From NCBI GenBank assembly GCA_037445225.1, contig JBBIKW010000018.1, forward strand, positions 10,150 to 74,149: a stretch of DNA of 64,000 nucleotides, in the 5' to 3' direction. This document shows positions 16,553 to 25,169 of the stretch, piece by piece (position 1 is the first letter of the stretch; each line of letters starts with the position of its first letter). Origin of the DNA: M3007 sp037445225. GTDB lineage: Bacteria > Bacteroidota > Bacteroidia > Chitinophagales > Saprospiraceae. Position numbers and translations under genes: made by a program. The notes under the pieces are model-generated. The model did not search any database. It worked only from the letters and a program-made list of their open reading frames with translations, and had not been told where the DNA came from.

Positions 16553-17707
16553 TCACCACACGACTCCTGTTTGTAGCGCGATCATCTCCGCGTTGACTCG
16601 GTGGGCCTTAAGAGCTACCCCGACCCAAGGGCGCAGCGGCATGCGGCGCACGAGCTGGGGCAGATAGCAGCGCGTAGTCAGACGGCTATACCACGGAGCG
16701 GGGAGGATTTGGTTGATCCTATGGCTGCCCAAATAGATGCCGCCCTGTAGGTGAATGCCGATGGGCCCAAAGAGAAATTCCGCTCCCGGTGCCAGCGCTA
16801 ACCGAAGGGCGCCTATGCGGGCATCGCGCATGTTGAGAAAGCCGCCCGTCTGGCGGCCAAACTCTGCAATGGCAGGGTTATACTCGCCCTCCAGGCTGAT
16901 TGTCAGGCGATTCAGCGCGTTCAAGTGATAAAGTGCACTGGCCGATCCGCTCCAGATCAGGTACTTAGGGCCGTCGATGACGAGATACTCCGCCCGAGCT
17001 ACACTCGCGCTGAGCGCGGCCCTCCAGCGCCGCTCCGCGCGGTTGGGTTCGGCAGCAGGTCGAAAGGTCTCTTCCTCAATGCCTCTCGGAGCCAATTGAA
17101 GCGAAAAAAAATAACCCGGTAGATTAATTCCAAAGTTTGGTAACTTTGCTGCGCCGTTAGATAGGTGTGTGAGCGAAGCGCCTGTGCTGAACCGCCAGTG
17201 TTTATCGATGCGGTAAGTTAAGCCCAACCGAAATTGCGTAAGGTTGTTCCAGTGGGAGCTGACAGCGTTTTCTCCCGGATTGTCAAAGCTGTCGTACGGA
17301 TGCGTAACGTAACCGACTCCGGTGCCGATGCGAAAGCGGGCTGTCCAAGCGCGGCAGCGCCACAGCGGTATGCTCAGCGTGGGCAGGATGCCCCAGGCCG
17401 TTCGATGTGCTCCTTCGCCCAGATGGAAATAATGGGCACTTACCCCCCACGACGGATAGCGACGCCAGGCTTCCCAGGTGTGTCGTCCCCAAGTGGGCCA
17501 GACCAAGCCCAGTTCTTGACCTAACACTATGTGCCCGGTACGAATCGTCAATCGCCGCGTGTGCCTCCATAGGGTCGTTCGATATGTGGCCGTCTCTATG
17601 GACAGGGAGGCGTTGGGTGGCCTTTGACTAATTGCCCAGTGCCAGTGCAGTACGAGGCACAGGGTGGAAAAACCGATTTTTATCCAAACAACACGCCACA
17701 TTTGCAT
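16553..17707 (-). CDS. PagL-like lipid A 3-O-deacylase / acyloxyacyl hydrolase
   Basis: The 384-residue protein starts at the ATG at 17707; a longer frame begins with TTG at 17737. The N-terminus is a signal-like hydrophobic segment (MQMWRVVWIK...ISQ). Aromatic-rich strands of an outer-membrane barrel follow. The PagL active-site motif HLSN is present at H181/S183 within SLTHLSNGAAKLPNFGIN. PagL removes the 3-linked acyl chain of lipid A in the outer membrane. Assignment rests on this motif and the barrel pattern. The length is about twice that of Pseudomonas PagL, with extra strands on both sides, as in many Bacteroidota members annotated as acyloxyacyl hydrolase. It is a single gene converging on the metalloprotease gene. 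Confidence 0.78.
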   Translation of the reverse strand: MQMWRVVWIKIGFSTLCLVLHWHWAISQRPPNASLSIETATYRTTLWRHTRRLTIRTGHIVLGQELGLVWPTWGRHTWEAWRRYPSWGVSAHYFHLGEGAHRTAWGILPTLSIPLWRCRAWTARFRIGTGVGYVTHPYDSFDNPGENAVSSHWNNLTQFRLGLTYRIDKHWRFSTGASLTHLSNGAAKLPNFGINLPGYFFSLQLAPRGIEEETFRPAAEPNRAERRWRAALSASVARAEYLVIDGPKYLIWSGSASALYHLNALNRLTISLEGEYNPAIAEFGRQTGGFLNMRDARIGALRLALAPGAEFLFGPIGIHLQGGIYLGSHRINQILPAPWYSRLTTRCYLPQLVRRMPLRPWVGVALKAHRVNAEMIALQTGVVW

Positions 17708-17841
17708 AGGCGACAAAGAAAAGGTTTTATCCGGCAATTGATGCGATGCCGCGCTCCTCAGCCTATGTCTGGAGGCTGAGCAAGGACATACTCAACTTCT
17801 ATTAACCGCCGTATTCGGTAAAACGACATGTACTCGCTTCC

Positions 17842-20800
17842 ATGAGTTACTCACTAAAGACCTCTCCGCCACTGGAGACCGCTGAAGCTACGCCCTCTAA
17901 GACGTATGGCAACACATGGTGGGGCCAGCGTTGGTTGAACGCCTTCAAGGGCATAGACCGCTCCAATCGCCTCCCTCGGGGAAAAGCATACGCCAATAAA
18001 GGGATGGTCAAGCACTTAGAAATCGGCAACGGCTCCATCTCTGCGCTGGTACAGGGGTCGGCGCCCGAGCCCTATGAGGTTAGTATTCGCATCCCTTGGT
18101 TCAACGAGGGGCATCGGCGCCGCACCGTCAAGCTGGTGACGCGCAATCCGATTTTCCTGTCCAAGTTACTCAATCGGGAAATGCCGCCTGAGCTCGACGA
18201 AGCGCTCCAAAAAAGCGGAGTACACCTCTTTCCGCGGCGGTGGAAGGAAGTCACCAGCATGTGCTCGTGTCCGGATTGGCTCAGCCCTTGCAAACACGTA
18301 GCCGCTGTGCTCTATGTGGTCGCCAACGAGATCGATAAGAACCCTTTCCTCATCTTCGACCTGCACAACTTCGACCTCTTGGAGGCGCTTCAAAAACGCG
18401 GTGTAGCGCAAGAAGCGCTCAATGGGGTCAATACGGCCAATGCAGAGGAGCTCCAGCAGGATATCGAACACGTGGTGGGAGAGGAATTTAACTGGGACGA
18501 GCAGGCAATTGAGGCCATAGACTTTTCCAAAATACCGCCCGACAGCTCCGACAATCTGTTGCGCCTGTTATCAGACAAGCCTGTCTTCTATCCAGAGGGC
18601 GACTTCAAAAAGGTGTTGGCTTCGGCGTATCGGTTGTTGCGGCGTCCTGCGGAAGAGGCGTTGGCGCCGTTGACGGAGGAAGAGCGGCACTGGTTGATGG
18701 CGGCCGAAAGCGTCTTGCTCGTTCAAAACAGCCGCAGCGGTGCTTTTTGGGGCGGCTTGTTGCTCGACCAAGAAGGCGAGACGCTATGGGATTGCGACTC
18801 CGAGGAGCTATGGGTGCGCTTTTGGGCGCGGCTGACGCCGGCCGACTTAGCCCTGTGCTCACCGCAGCTGCGATCGCTGCACTTGGTGTACCAGTTTGCC
18901 CAACAGCTGGCTACGCGCGGCGCCTTTGTCCCGCAGCTCATCGAAGTGTCGGACACAGAGTACCGCATCCGCTACGTGCCGGCGCTCCTCAACGACGCCG
19001 TACGCGCAGTATTCGAGCAGGTAAAAAAGTGGACGGCGCCCGGCATGCTCACGTACGTAGACGAGAGCGGTCAAATCACCGAACCCACCGATGCCGATGG
19101 GCTTGCAGCGCTCACAGCGCTCTTTTTGCGCTATTTTGTAGCAGAAAAAACCCAAAAACTTCGCGAAGAAACGCCTGGGCAGATCCCTACTTGGTTCTTA
19201 ACCGGGTCGGTAATGGCTTTTGAAAACTTCGATGAGCGCGAATATCCCAAAGCCATTCAGCTGTGGCTCAACCGCTTCTTCATTGCCGAAAAGCGCTATG
19301 TACCCGTCTTCGAGGTGCGCGACAACCCCCACACGCGAGAGTTCGACGTGCGGGTCAGCATCGAGGACAGGAGCCGCCCTATGCACACGCTGGTGCCGCT
19401 TAAGCGCATCTTTTTCCACAAGCAGTACAACGAGATGCGGCTGGAAGTACTGAGCGACCTAACCAACGTCGTCGAGTTCTTCCCGCCCTTGTCAGCCCAC
19501 ATCAATTCAAAGGGCACGGCGCCCATGCGCTTCCGCTCGGAGGATTTCCCACAGGTGCTCTTTGAAATGCTGCCCATCATTCGGCTCTTGGGCATTCGCG
19601 TGTTGTTGCCGCGCGCCCTTCGGCGCTTAGCGCGTCCGCATCTATCGATGCGGCTTACCACAAAAGCGGAGCGGTCGGCAGCGGGAGGAATTCTCTCTTT
19701 TGGCGAGATTATTCAGTTCCAATGGCAAATTGCTCTGGGCAATCGCGAGCTGTCGCCCGAAGAGTTCACGCAAATGGCGCGGCGTATGCGCGGTATCGTC
19801 CGCTTAGCCAATGGCTATGCCTTCCTCGACGAGTACGAAGTGGCGGCCTTGCTCAACCAGTTGGAAAATGCCCCAGAGCCTTCGCCGATCCAGCTGTTGC
19901 AGATCGCGCTGGCCGAAGAATATCAAGGTGCGCCGGTGTTTTTAGACGAGACCTTGCGCGGGCAGATCGAGGAGTTGCAAAAACCTCAGGCCGTACCCCT
20001 GCCGGAAGACCTTCGGGCGCAGTTGCGCCCCTACCAACAGCGGGGATATGAGTGGCTGTACAAAAATGCGCGGCTCGGCGTGGGTAGCCTCATTGCCGAC
20101 GACATGGGCTTGGGCAAAACGCTGCAGGTCATCTGTACGCTGCTCCGCCTAAAAGAGGAGGGCCGCCTCACTGCTAAAAACAAGGCACTTGTCGTCGTGC
20201 CCACTACCTTGTTGACGAACTGGACCAACGAGATACGCAAGTTTGCGCCTACCCTCCGATACGGTCTGTATCACGGCGTTGGGCGCTCTTGGGAGGCGCT
20301 CCGCGAAGCAGAAGTAGTGCTGACCACCTACGGCGTATTGCGAACCGATATCGATGACATCAATAAGCACGCCCTATCGGTGGTCGTCGTCGACGAGGCC
20401 CAAAACATCAAGAATGCCGAAGCCGCTCAAACGAAGGCCGTCAAAAAGGTGAGGGCGCCGCTCCGCATAGCCATGACCGGCACTCCTGTAGAAAACCGTC
20501 TGAGCGAGTACTACTCTATCTTCGATTTCATCAATCCCGGGCTGTTGGGCTCGCCTTCCGAGTTTCTCTACGAATTTGCGCGACCCATCGAAGCAGAGCG
20601 CAACCACTTGGCTTTGGAGCGCTTCCGTAAAATCACCGCCCCCTTCCTCTTGCGGCGGGTGAAAACAGACAAGAGCATCATTAGCGATTTGCCGGAGAAA
20701 ATCGAGACCAATCAATACTGCGCCTTGACCCCCGAACAAGCAGCGGTGTACCAGACAGTGGTGGAAGAACTCCTACAGAGCATCGCTCAAGAGGACGAGA

Positions 20801-21429
20801 AAGACATCCGCCGTCAGGGCTTAGTGCTCAAGATGCTCACCTCTCTCAAGCAAATCTGCAACCATCCGGCCCAGTTTCAGAAGACGAAGCAAGCCGACCC
20901 GATGCTCTCCGGCAAGGCCCAGCGGCTGTTGGAGCTGCTCGACGAAATCTTGGCAGCCGGCGAAAAGGCGCTCATCTTTACGCAGTACCGTGAGATGGGC
21001 GAGCTGTTGGTGCCCATGCTGCGCGACAAGTTGGGCCTCGATGTGCCTTTCCTCCACGGCGGTTGCACGCGCGCCCAACGCGACCACATGGTGGAGCAGT
21101 TTCAGAAACACCACGCCACGCGTATCCTGCTCCTCAGCCTAAAAGCCGGCGGCACGGGGCTAAACCTCACGGCGGCCACGAATGTCATCCATTACGATTT
21201 GTGGTGGAACCCCGCCGTAGAGGCCCAAGCGACCGACCGCGCTTACCGCATCGGGCAAAACCGAAACGTTTTAGTGCATCGCCTCATCACGCAAGGGACA
21301 CTGGAGGAGAAAATCGATGCTATGATTCAGCAGAAAAAAGATTTGGCCAACCTCACCGTGGCGGTTGGGGAAAAATGGCTGGGCGAACTGTCCAACGAAG
21401 AGCTGCGGCAGCTTGTTCAACTCGACTAA
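17842..21429 (+). CDS. SWIM zinc-finger SNF2/RapA-type helicase
   Basis: This 1195-residue cytoplasmic protein carries an N-terminal SWIM zinc finger (C141, C143, C150, H152 in CSCPDWLSPCKH) and a long middle region. A complete SNF2 motor follows: motif I DDMGLGKT (K759), motif II DEAQ (D851-Q854), motif III MTGTPVENRLSEYYSIFDF, and motifs V-VI in the C-terminal helicase lobe (LLSLKAGGTGLNLT, DRAYRIGQ). Such enzymes translocate on duplex DNA and remodel protein-DNA complexes. The SWIM-SNF2 combination is widespread in bacteria with no settled substrate. The ATG at 17842 gives a family-like WWGQRW N-terminus. It is transcribed alone and converges on the PD40-OmpA gene. Confidence 0.92.
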   Translation: MSYSLKTSPPLETAEATPSKTYGNTWWGQRWLNAFKGIDRSNRLPRGKAYANKGMVKHLEIGNGSISALVQGSAPEPYEVSIRIPWFNEGHRRRTVKLVTRNPIFLSKLLNREMPPELDEALQKSGVHLFPRRWKEVTSMCSCPDWLSPCKHVAAVLYVVANEIDKNPFLIFDLHNFDLLEALQKRGVAQEALNGVNTANAEELQQDIEHVVGEEFNWDEQAIEAIDFSKIPPDSSDNLLRLLSDKPVFYPEGDFKKVLASAYRLLRRPAEEALAPLTEEERHWLMAAESVLLVQNSRSGAFWGGLLLDQEGETLWDCDSEELWVRFWARLTPADLALCSPQLRSLHLVYQFAQQLATRGAFVPQLIEVSDTEYRIRYVPALLNDAVRAVFEQVKKWTAPGMLTYVDESGQITEPTDADGLAALTALFLRYFVAEKTQKLREETPGQIPTWFLTGSVMAFENFDEREYPKAIQLWLNRFFIAEKRYVPVFEVRDNPHTREFDVRVSIEDRSRPMHTLVPLKRIFFHKQYNEMRLEVLSDLTNVVEFFPPLSAHINSKGTAPMRFRSEDFPQVLFEMLPIIRLLGIRVLLPRALRRLARPHLSMRLTTKAERSAAGGILSFGEIIQFQWQIALGNRELSPEEFTQMARRMRGIVRLANGYAFLDEYEVAALLNQLENAPEPSPIQLLQIALAEEYQGAPVFLDETLRGQIEELQKPQAVPLPEDLRAQLRPYQQRGYEWLYKNARLGVGSLIADDMGLGKTLQVICTLLRLKEEGRLTAKNKALVVVPTTLLTNWTNEIRKFAPTLRYGLYHGVGRSWEALREAEVVLTTYGVLRTDIDDINKHALSVVVVDEAQNIKNAEAAQTKAVKKVRAPLRIAMTGTPVENRLSEYYSIFDFINPGLLGSPSEFLYEFARPIEAERNHLALERFRKITAPFLLRRVKTDKSIISDLPEKIETNQYCALTPEQAAVYQTVVEELLQSIAQEDEKDIRRQGLVLKMLTSLKQICNHPAQFQKTKQADPMLSGKAQRLLELLDEILAAGEKALIFTQYREMGELLVPMLRDKLGLDVPFLHGGCTRAQRDHMVEQFQKHHATRILLLSLKAGGTGLNLTAATNVIHYDLWWNPAVEAQATDRAYRIGQNRNVLVHRLITQGTLEEKIDAMIQQKKDLANLTVAVGEKWLGELSNEELRQLVQLD

Positions 21430-21451
21430 GCTGCGCTGCGAGGAGCGCGAG

Positions 21452-23524
21452 TTATCGAATTTCGACGATCTCTACGCGGCGCTCGCGGGCCGCGTCGGGA
21501 TGGTAGATGGAGTTGCGCTCGTCGCGCAGGTTGTCACTGACATTTTGCCGAGCCTTTGTCTCGCCGAAGCTGGTCTCTGTGATGGTGAGTTGTCCGCGCT
21601 CGATGTAGGGCAGCAGCGCGCCGTTGGAGAACTGCTCAAAATGATTGCGCACGCTGCTGACGCGGCGCTTACCCAGTGCTAAGTTGTAGTCCGACTCTGC
21701 GCGCGGGCTCGTATATCCTTTCAAGACGATTTCGATCCTTTCGCCGCTTTGTAGGCGCTCTATCAACACTTCGCACAGCTGTTCCAGCCGCTCGTAGCCG
21801 CGGCGGACTTCCTTTTCGAAGAAGTCGTCTATCTGCTGCTCGGCGCTGTCGCGTTGCGCACCGCTTAGCCCTTGCGCAAAGCGCGCTCGGTATTCGGCTT
21901 GCCGCTCTAAGTAGGCGCTTGCGGTCTCTCCATAGGACTTTCGCGTAGTGGTGCGCCGCGTGCGCCGGTCGGGCTCGTCGTTGTCGAAGAAGAGCGGCAG
22001 CCCCACGAAATCCTTTAGAGGAGGGGGCGATGTGGTCGGTGTAGAAGGCGGCTGTAGTGTTTCTATCGGCACCCGTGGGCGGTCGAGTGGAGGCGATGGG
22101 ATGGGAACTGCCGTCGCTGGTGGCCTCGCCGTGTCGGGCGGAGCGGCGAACTGGACGACAAACAGGTCGTTGCAGCAAAACCGGTTGGCCTCGTCCAAAT
22201 ATTGGGCACCAGGGCGGTTGCTGCTCAAATAAGCCCACTGACCCTCAGGAGCCAACACAAAGTAAAGGTCATTGTAACTGGTATTGATTGGACGGCCGAG
22301 GTTTTCCGGAGAAAGCGGTGCCGTATCGCGCGGAAGCGGCACTCGATAGATGTCGAAGCCGCCGAAGCTTTCCAAGTAGCCGTTGCTGCTGAAGTACAGC
22401 ATTTGGGTAGGAGCGTGGAAGAAGGGGGTGACCTCATCGCGGGTAGTGTTGATGGCGCGCACATTTACTGGCGCGGTGAAGGGCGGCAGCGGGAAGGGTT
22501 TTCGCGCATCTACGGGGATGTGGCAAGGACAGAACCAGTTGCTGTCCAACGGCACATACCAAAGATCCAATCCACCTATGCTGCCGGGTCGGTCGCTGGC
22601 GAACCACAGCGATAGTTCGCCCGAGGCGGGGTTTGTCGCTATATGAGGCTGGGTGGTCGTATACCCTTTTTGGTTGACGGGCTCGGGCAGACGCATGGGC
22701 GTAGTCCAGCGCTTGTGCACGTCTTTTACCGAGAGCCACAGTTCGCACACAATGTCCGAGGCATCTTGATTGCGGCAAAGAGTGAAGATGAGAAAATGGC
22801 CGCCGCCAAAAAAGACAGCATGCGCTACGTGACCCGTGTCGATGGAAGGAAAGGGGCGTCCTGCCTCGCGCGGGCGCCCGTTGTTGGTGGAAAATATGAC
22901 GCGCGTGAGCTTGGTTTTGGGCGTTTTCCTGTCGCCGCGTTTGTCGAACCGATAGGACGAGAAGTACAGGGTATCGCCCATGGGAAAGGGCGCAAAGTCG
23001 CTGAAGGGGCTATTGAGATGCTTGCCTGCATTGACCACCTTCACTGTATCGGAGGCAGGCGCTTGGGCGAGAGCCCAGAGCACGGCAGCGCGAAGCTGGC
23101 GGGCGGAGTCCGCCAGTGGGCTTGGGGGATCCTGTTGCAACCATTCTTCCAAACACTCCAATGCTTCCGCATACTTTCCCTGTAGTCGCAGCACCTCGGC
23201 CAAGCGCAGGGGTAGGGTGGGGTAGTCGTTCTTCTTTTTTCGGCCGACGTTTTCTATCTGTCGGTAGTAACGCTCAGCGAGGTCTGCCGCCTGCAGCTGT
23301 CGGGCACTTTCCGCGCTTTTCCACAGCAGTTCGGAGTCGTCCGATTTTCGGCTCAGGGCCGTCTGATAGTAGTGTAGGGCTGCGCCGTAATCCTTGCGGG
23401 CCAGCGCCTCGTCGCCAGCGCGTTCGTAGCTGTGGCGCGACTGAGCCGAGGCAAAGGTAGTTCCCAACAGCATCCAGACCAAAGCCAATAATCCGGACGG
23501 CGGGGCGTCTTTAAAGAATACCAT
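21452..23524 (-). CDS. TPR - PD40 propeller - OmpA protein, T9SS-associated (PorE-like)
   Basis: This 690-residue envelope protein has a signal peptide (ending TTFASAQ), TPR-like helices (residues about 30-160), WD40/PD40 propeller repeats (TLYFSSYRF, MLYFSSNGYLESFGGFDIYRVPL, WAYLSSNRPGA) and a proline-rich linker. A C-terminal OmpA peptidoglycan-binding domain follows (LKGYTSPRAESDYNLALGKRRVSSVRNHF). In Bacteroidota this layout is typical of PorE-like proteins that tether the T9SS to peptidoglycan. The carboxypeptidase-regulatory domain of PorE is not evident; the linker replaces it. The ATG at 23524 is chosen over a TTG at 23530. The gene follows porP/sprF by 37 bases, so they form an operon. 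Confidence 0.85.
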   Translation of the reverse strand: MVFFKDAPPSGLLALVWMLLGTTFASAQSRHSYERAGDEALARKDYGAALHYYQTALSRKSDDSELLWKSAESARQLQAADLAERYYRQIENVGRKKKNDYPTLPLRLAEVLRLQGKYAEALECLEEWLQQDPPSPLADSARQLRAAVLWALAQAPASDTVKVVNAGKHLNSPFSDFAPFPMGDTLYFSSYRFDKRGDRKTPKTKLTRVIFSTNNGRPREAGRPFPSIDTGHVAHAVFFGGGHFLIFTLCRNQDASDIVCELWLSVKDVHKRWTTPMRLPEPVNQKGYTTTQPHIATNPASGELSLWFASDRPGSIGGLDLWYVPLDSNWFCPCHIPVDARKPFPLPPFTAPVNVRAINTTRDEVTPFFHAPTQMLYFSSNGYLESFGGFDIYRVPLPRDTAPLSPENLGRPINTSYNDLYFVLAPEGQWAYLSSNRPGAQYLDEANRFCCNDLFVVQFAAPPDTARPPATAVPIPSPPLDRPRVPIETLQPPSTPTTSPPPLKDFVGLPLFFDNDEPDRRTRRTTTRKSYGETASAYLERQAEYRARFAQGLSGAQRDSAEQQIDDFFEKEVRRGYERLEQLCEVLIERLQSGERIEIVLKGYTSPRAESDYNLALGKRRVSSVRNHFEQFSNGALLPYIERGQLTITETSFGETKARQNVSDNLRDERNSIYHPDAARERRVEIVEIR

Positions 23525-23561
23525 AGTCAAACGATGGTGCTTTTGGAAAGAAGGGGGCTTA

Positions 23562-24557
23562 TTAAAATACCGGGCAAGATTTCGGTGTCGTCATGGGTGG
23601 CGCGGGCAAAGGTTGATAAACAGCAGCCAACTCTAATCCGCCGTATCCGCGGGTGGCGCGTTGGAAGTCGGAGCGGTTCCAGTCGTAGCTGAGGCCTATT
23701 GTCCAGTCTCCTAACTCGACTTGGACGGCCGGGATGAGGGCATCGCCCACGCGCACGGCTAAGGTAAAACGCACCGCCGCCTCTTCCGGTTTTAGCCAGA
23801 GGCGCGCCCCACCTCCTACCACTGTTTCGCGTGCGGAACCCATAAACCCAGCGCCGCCGAAAAGTACGGCGTCTGCATTGGAATGGATGCGTTGTGTCGC
23901 CTGAATGCTGCCTGCCCAACGGATAGGAAGGGACTGGGCAGTGGCGGCTTCGCGGAAGCTTACGGAGGGTCGATTGAGGTGGAAGGCGCCGATGGCCGCG
24001 GCTATTCGGCTTCGATAGTCGGTACTGTGGGTGCGCCAGCTCAGCCCTGCGCCCAAGGAGGGGATGATGCCGGAGGTTTGTTGAAAGGTCTCTCGCGAAG
24101 GCAGAGCGGGATCAAACGCGTCGCCTGTCCATTGGTTGCCGAACTTGAGGGCGCTGATGTCGAATTGGCGTTGTGCCACTGCGGCACAAATCCCTACGGC
24201 TGCATATTGGCGCGCTCCCAAGCGCTGCGCAACGCTGAGGGCAAACCCTGCCTGTACCCACGACAAGCCGGCGTCGCCCGCCCGGTCGCCTTGCAGGAGT
24301 ACTCCGATTGCCAAAGCATGAGCACCCTGTTGCCACACCTTTTTGTCGGCCCCTACGGCGACGGAGCGATAAGCCACCGGCACACTCTCCCATTGGCTGC
24401 GCGCTAAAGCCATGGCGCGCACATCGCCCTCCTGAGCGCCCGTGAGCGCTGGCGAATAGTGCATGGGATGGTGGTAAAACTGCGAGAAGTGTAAGTCTTG
24501 TGCGCTCAACCCTCCTGCAAGGCAGCACCAATACAGCATAAACCGACCCATTCGCAT
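23562..24557 (-). CDS. PorP/SprF-family T9SS membrane protein
   Basis: The 331-residue outer-membrane barrel begins at the ATG at 24557 with a signal peptide (MRMGRFMLYWCC...SAQ). It then has the PorP/SprF hallmark DLHFSQFYHHPMHYSPALTG, in which an Asn/Ser-Pro-Ala motif follows the first strand, and it ends in CPVF, the typical C-terminus of the family. PorP/SprF proteins anchor T9SS shuttle or motility components, often beside a PorE-like or giant adhesin gene. A longer GTG start at 24605 would hide the signal peptide. A TACCTTCG sequence, one base off the -7 consensus, lies 24 bases upstream. Confidence 0.9.
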   Translation of the reverse strand: MRMGRFMLYWCCLAGGLSAQDLHFSQFYHHPMHYSPALTGAQEGDVRAMALARSQWESVPVAYRSVAVGADKKVWQQGAHALAIGVLLQGDRAGDAGLSWVQAGFALSVAQRLGARQYAAVGICAAVAQRQFDISALKFGNQWTGDAFDPALPSRETFQQTSGIIPSLGAGLSWRTHSTDYRSRIAAAIGAFHLNRPSVSFREAATAQSLPIRWAGSIQATQRIHSNADAVLFGGAGFMGSARETVVGGGARLWLKPEEAAVRFTLAVRVGDALIPAVQVELGDWTIGLSYDWNRSDFQRATRGYGGLELAAVYQPLPAPPMTTPKSCPVF

Positions 24558-24638
24558 AGGCAGTGGCAATTGTTGTGCGCCCGAAGGTACACACCTTTCT
24601 ACCACTGCGCCGACTTTTTAGCCGTGCTTTTACCGCCG

Positions 24639-25052
24639 TTAAGGCTGCTCGCGGTAGTCTATCGCTTCGTCGGGCGGTAAAAAGTCGGGGTGTTCGCTGG
24701 CTCGCCCGCGGGCGTTCTGCTCCGCCAAAGTCAGCCGGTCGGTTGTGCTTGTCACCAGCCAGGCATTGCCCGACTTGCGCATGATCTGCACGTGTAGGCC
24801 AAAAGTGCGCTCAAAAAGCGCCTCTGCCTCAAAAGTGAGTAATTCGGGCGACAAATCAAGGACGCCGCTTTTCTCCTCCGACATCAACTCCTTTAAGGGC
24901 GTGTGGACGTCTTTCACCATCTGCTCCGCGGGCGAGCCCTTAAAGGCGCCGTGTGGACGCCTGAAAAAAGCTAGCTGCAAGTAGGGGTATTCCGACTGAA
25001 AATCCTTCTGGATATCTTGAATAGTGCGCTCTGGAGCAATGTGTAGTTTCAT
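24639..25052 (-). CDS. conserved hypothetical protein, about 137 residues
   Basis: The protein starts at the ATG at 25052 (MKLHIAPERTIQDIQKDF) and has no signal peptide or membrane segment. It contains an N-terminal helix for which similar small proteins exist in Bacteroidota (as far as I recall), then FFRRPHGAFKGSP, and a C-terminal part with LTLAEQN. The pattern suggests a single cytoplasmic alpha/beta domain, but no function is known to me. It is a lone gene flanked by porP/sprF (82 bases downstream) and the M28 peptidase gene. An upstream extension to 25103 reads through an AT-rich leader and is not supported. Confidence 0.7.
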   Translation of the reverse strand: MKLHIAPERTIQDIQKDFQSEYPYLQLAFFRRPHGAFKGSPAEQMVKDVHTPLKELMSEEKSGVLDLSPELLTFEAEALFERTFGLHVQIMRKSGNAWLVTSTTDRLTLAEQNARGRASEHPDFLPPDEAIDYREQP

Positions 25053-25169
25053 GAGTAATAACTGTTTATAATAAGGCAATATGCCAAAGATGCAGGGTCG
25101 CAACAGAGCCGTGCGTTGAGCAAAATCAGTGTTCGGCGTGATTTAGCCGTCGTGCGCAGATGGAAACAG

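Noticed and set aside
23452..23459. TACCTTTG box on the minus strand
   Set aside because: It lies inside the coding sequence of the PD40-OmpA signal peptide (Thr-Thr-Phe codons); no gene starts downstream.
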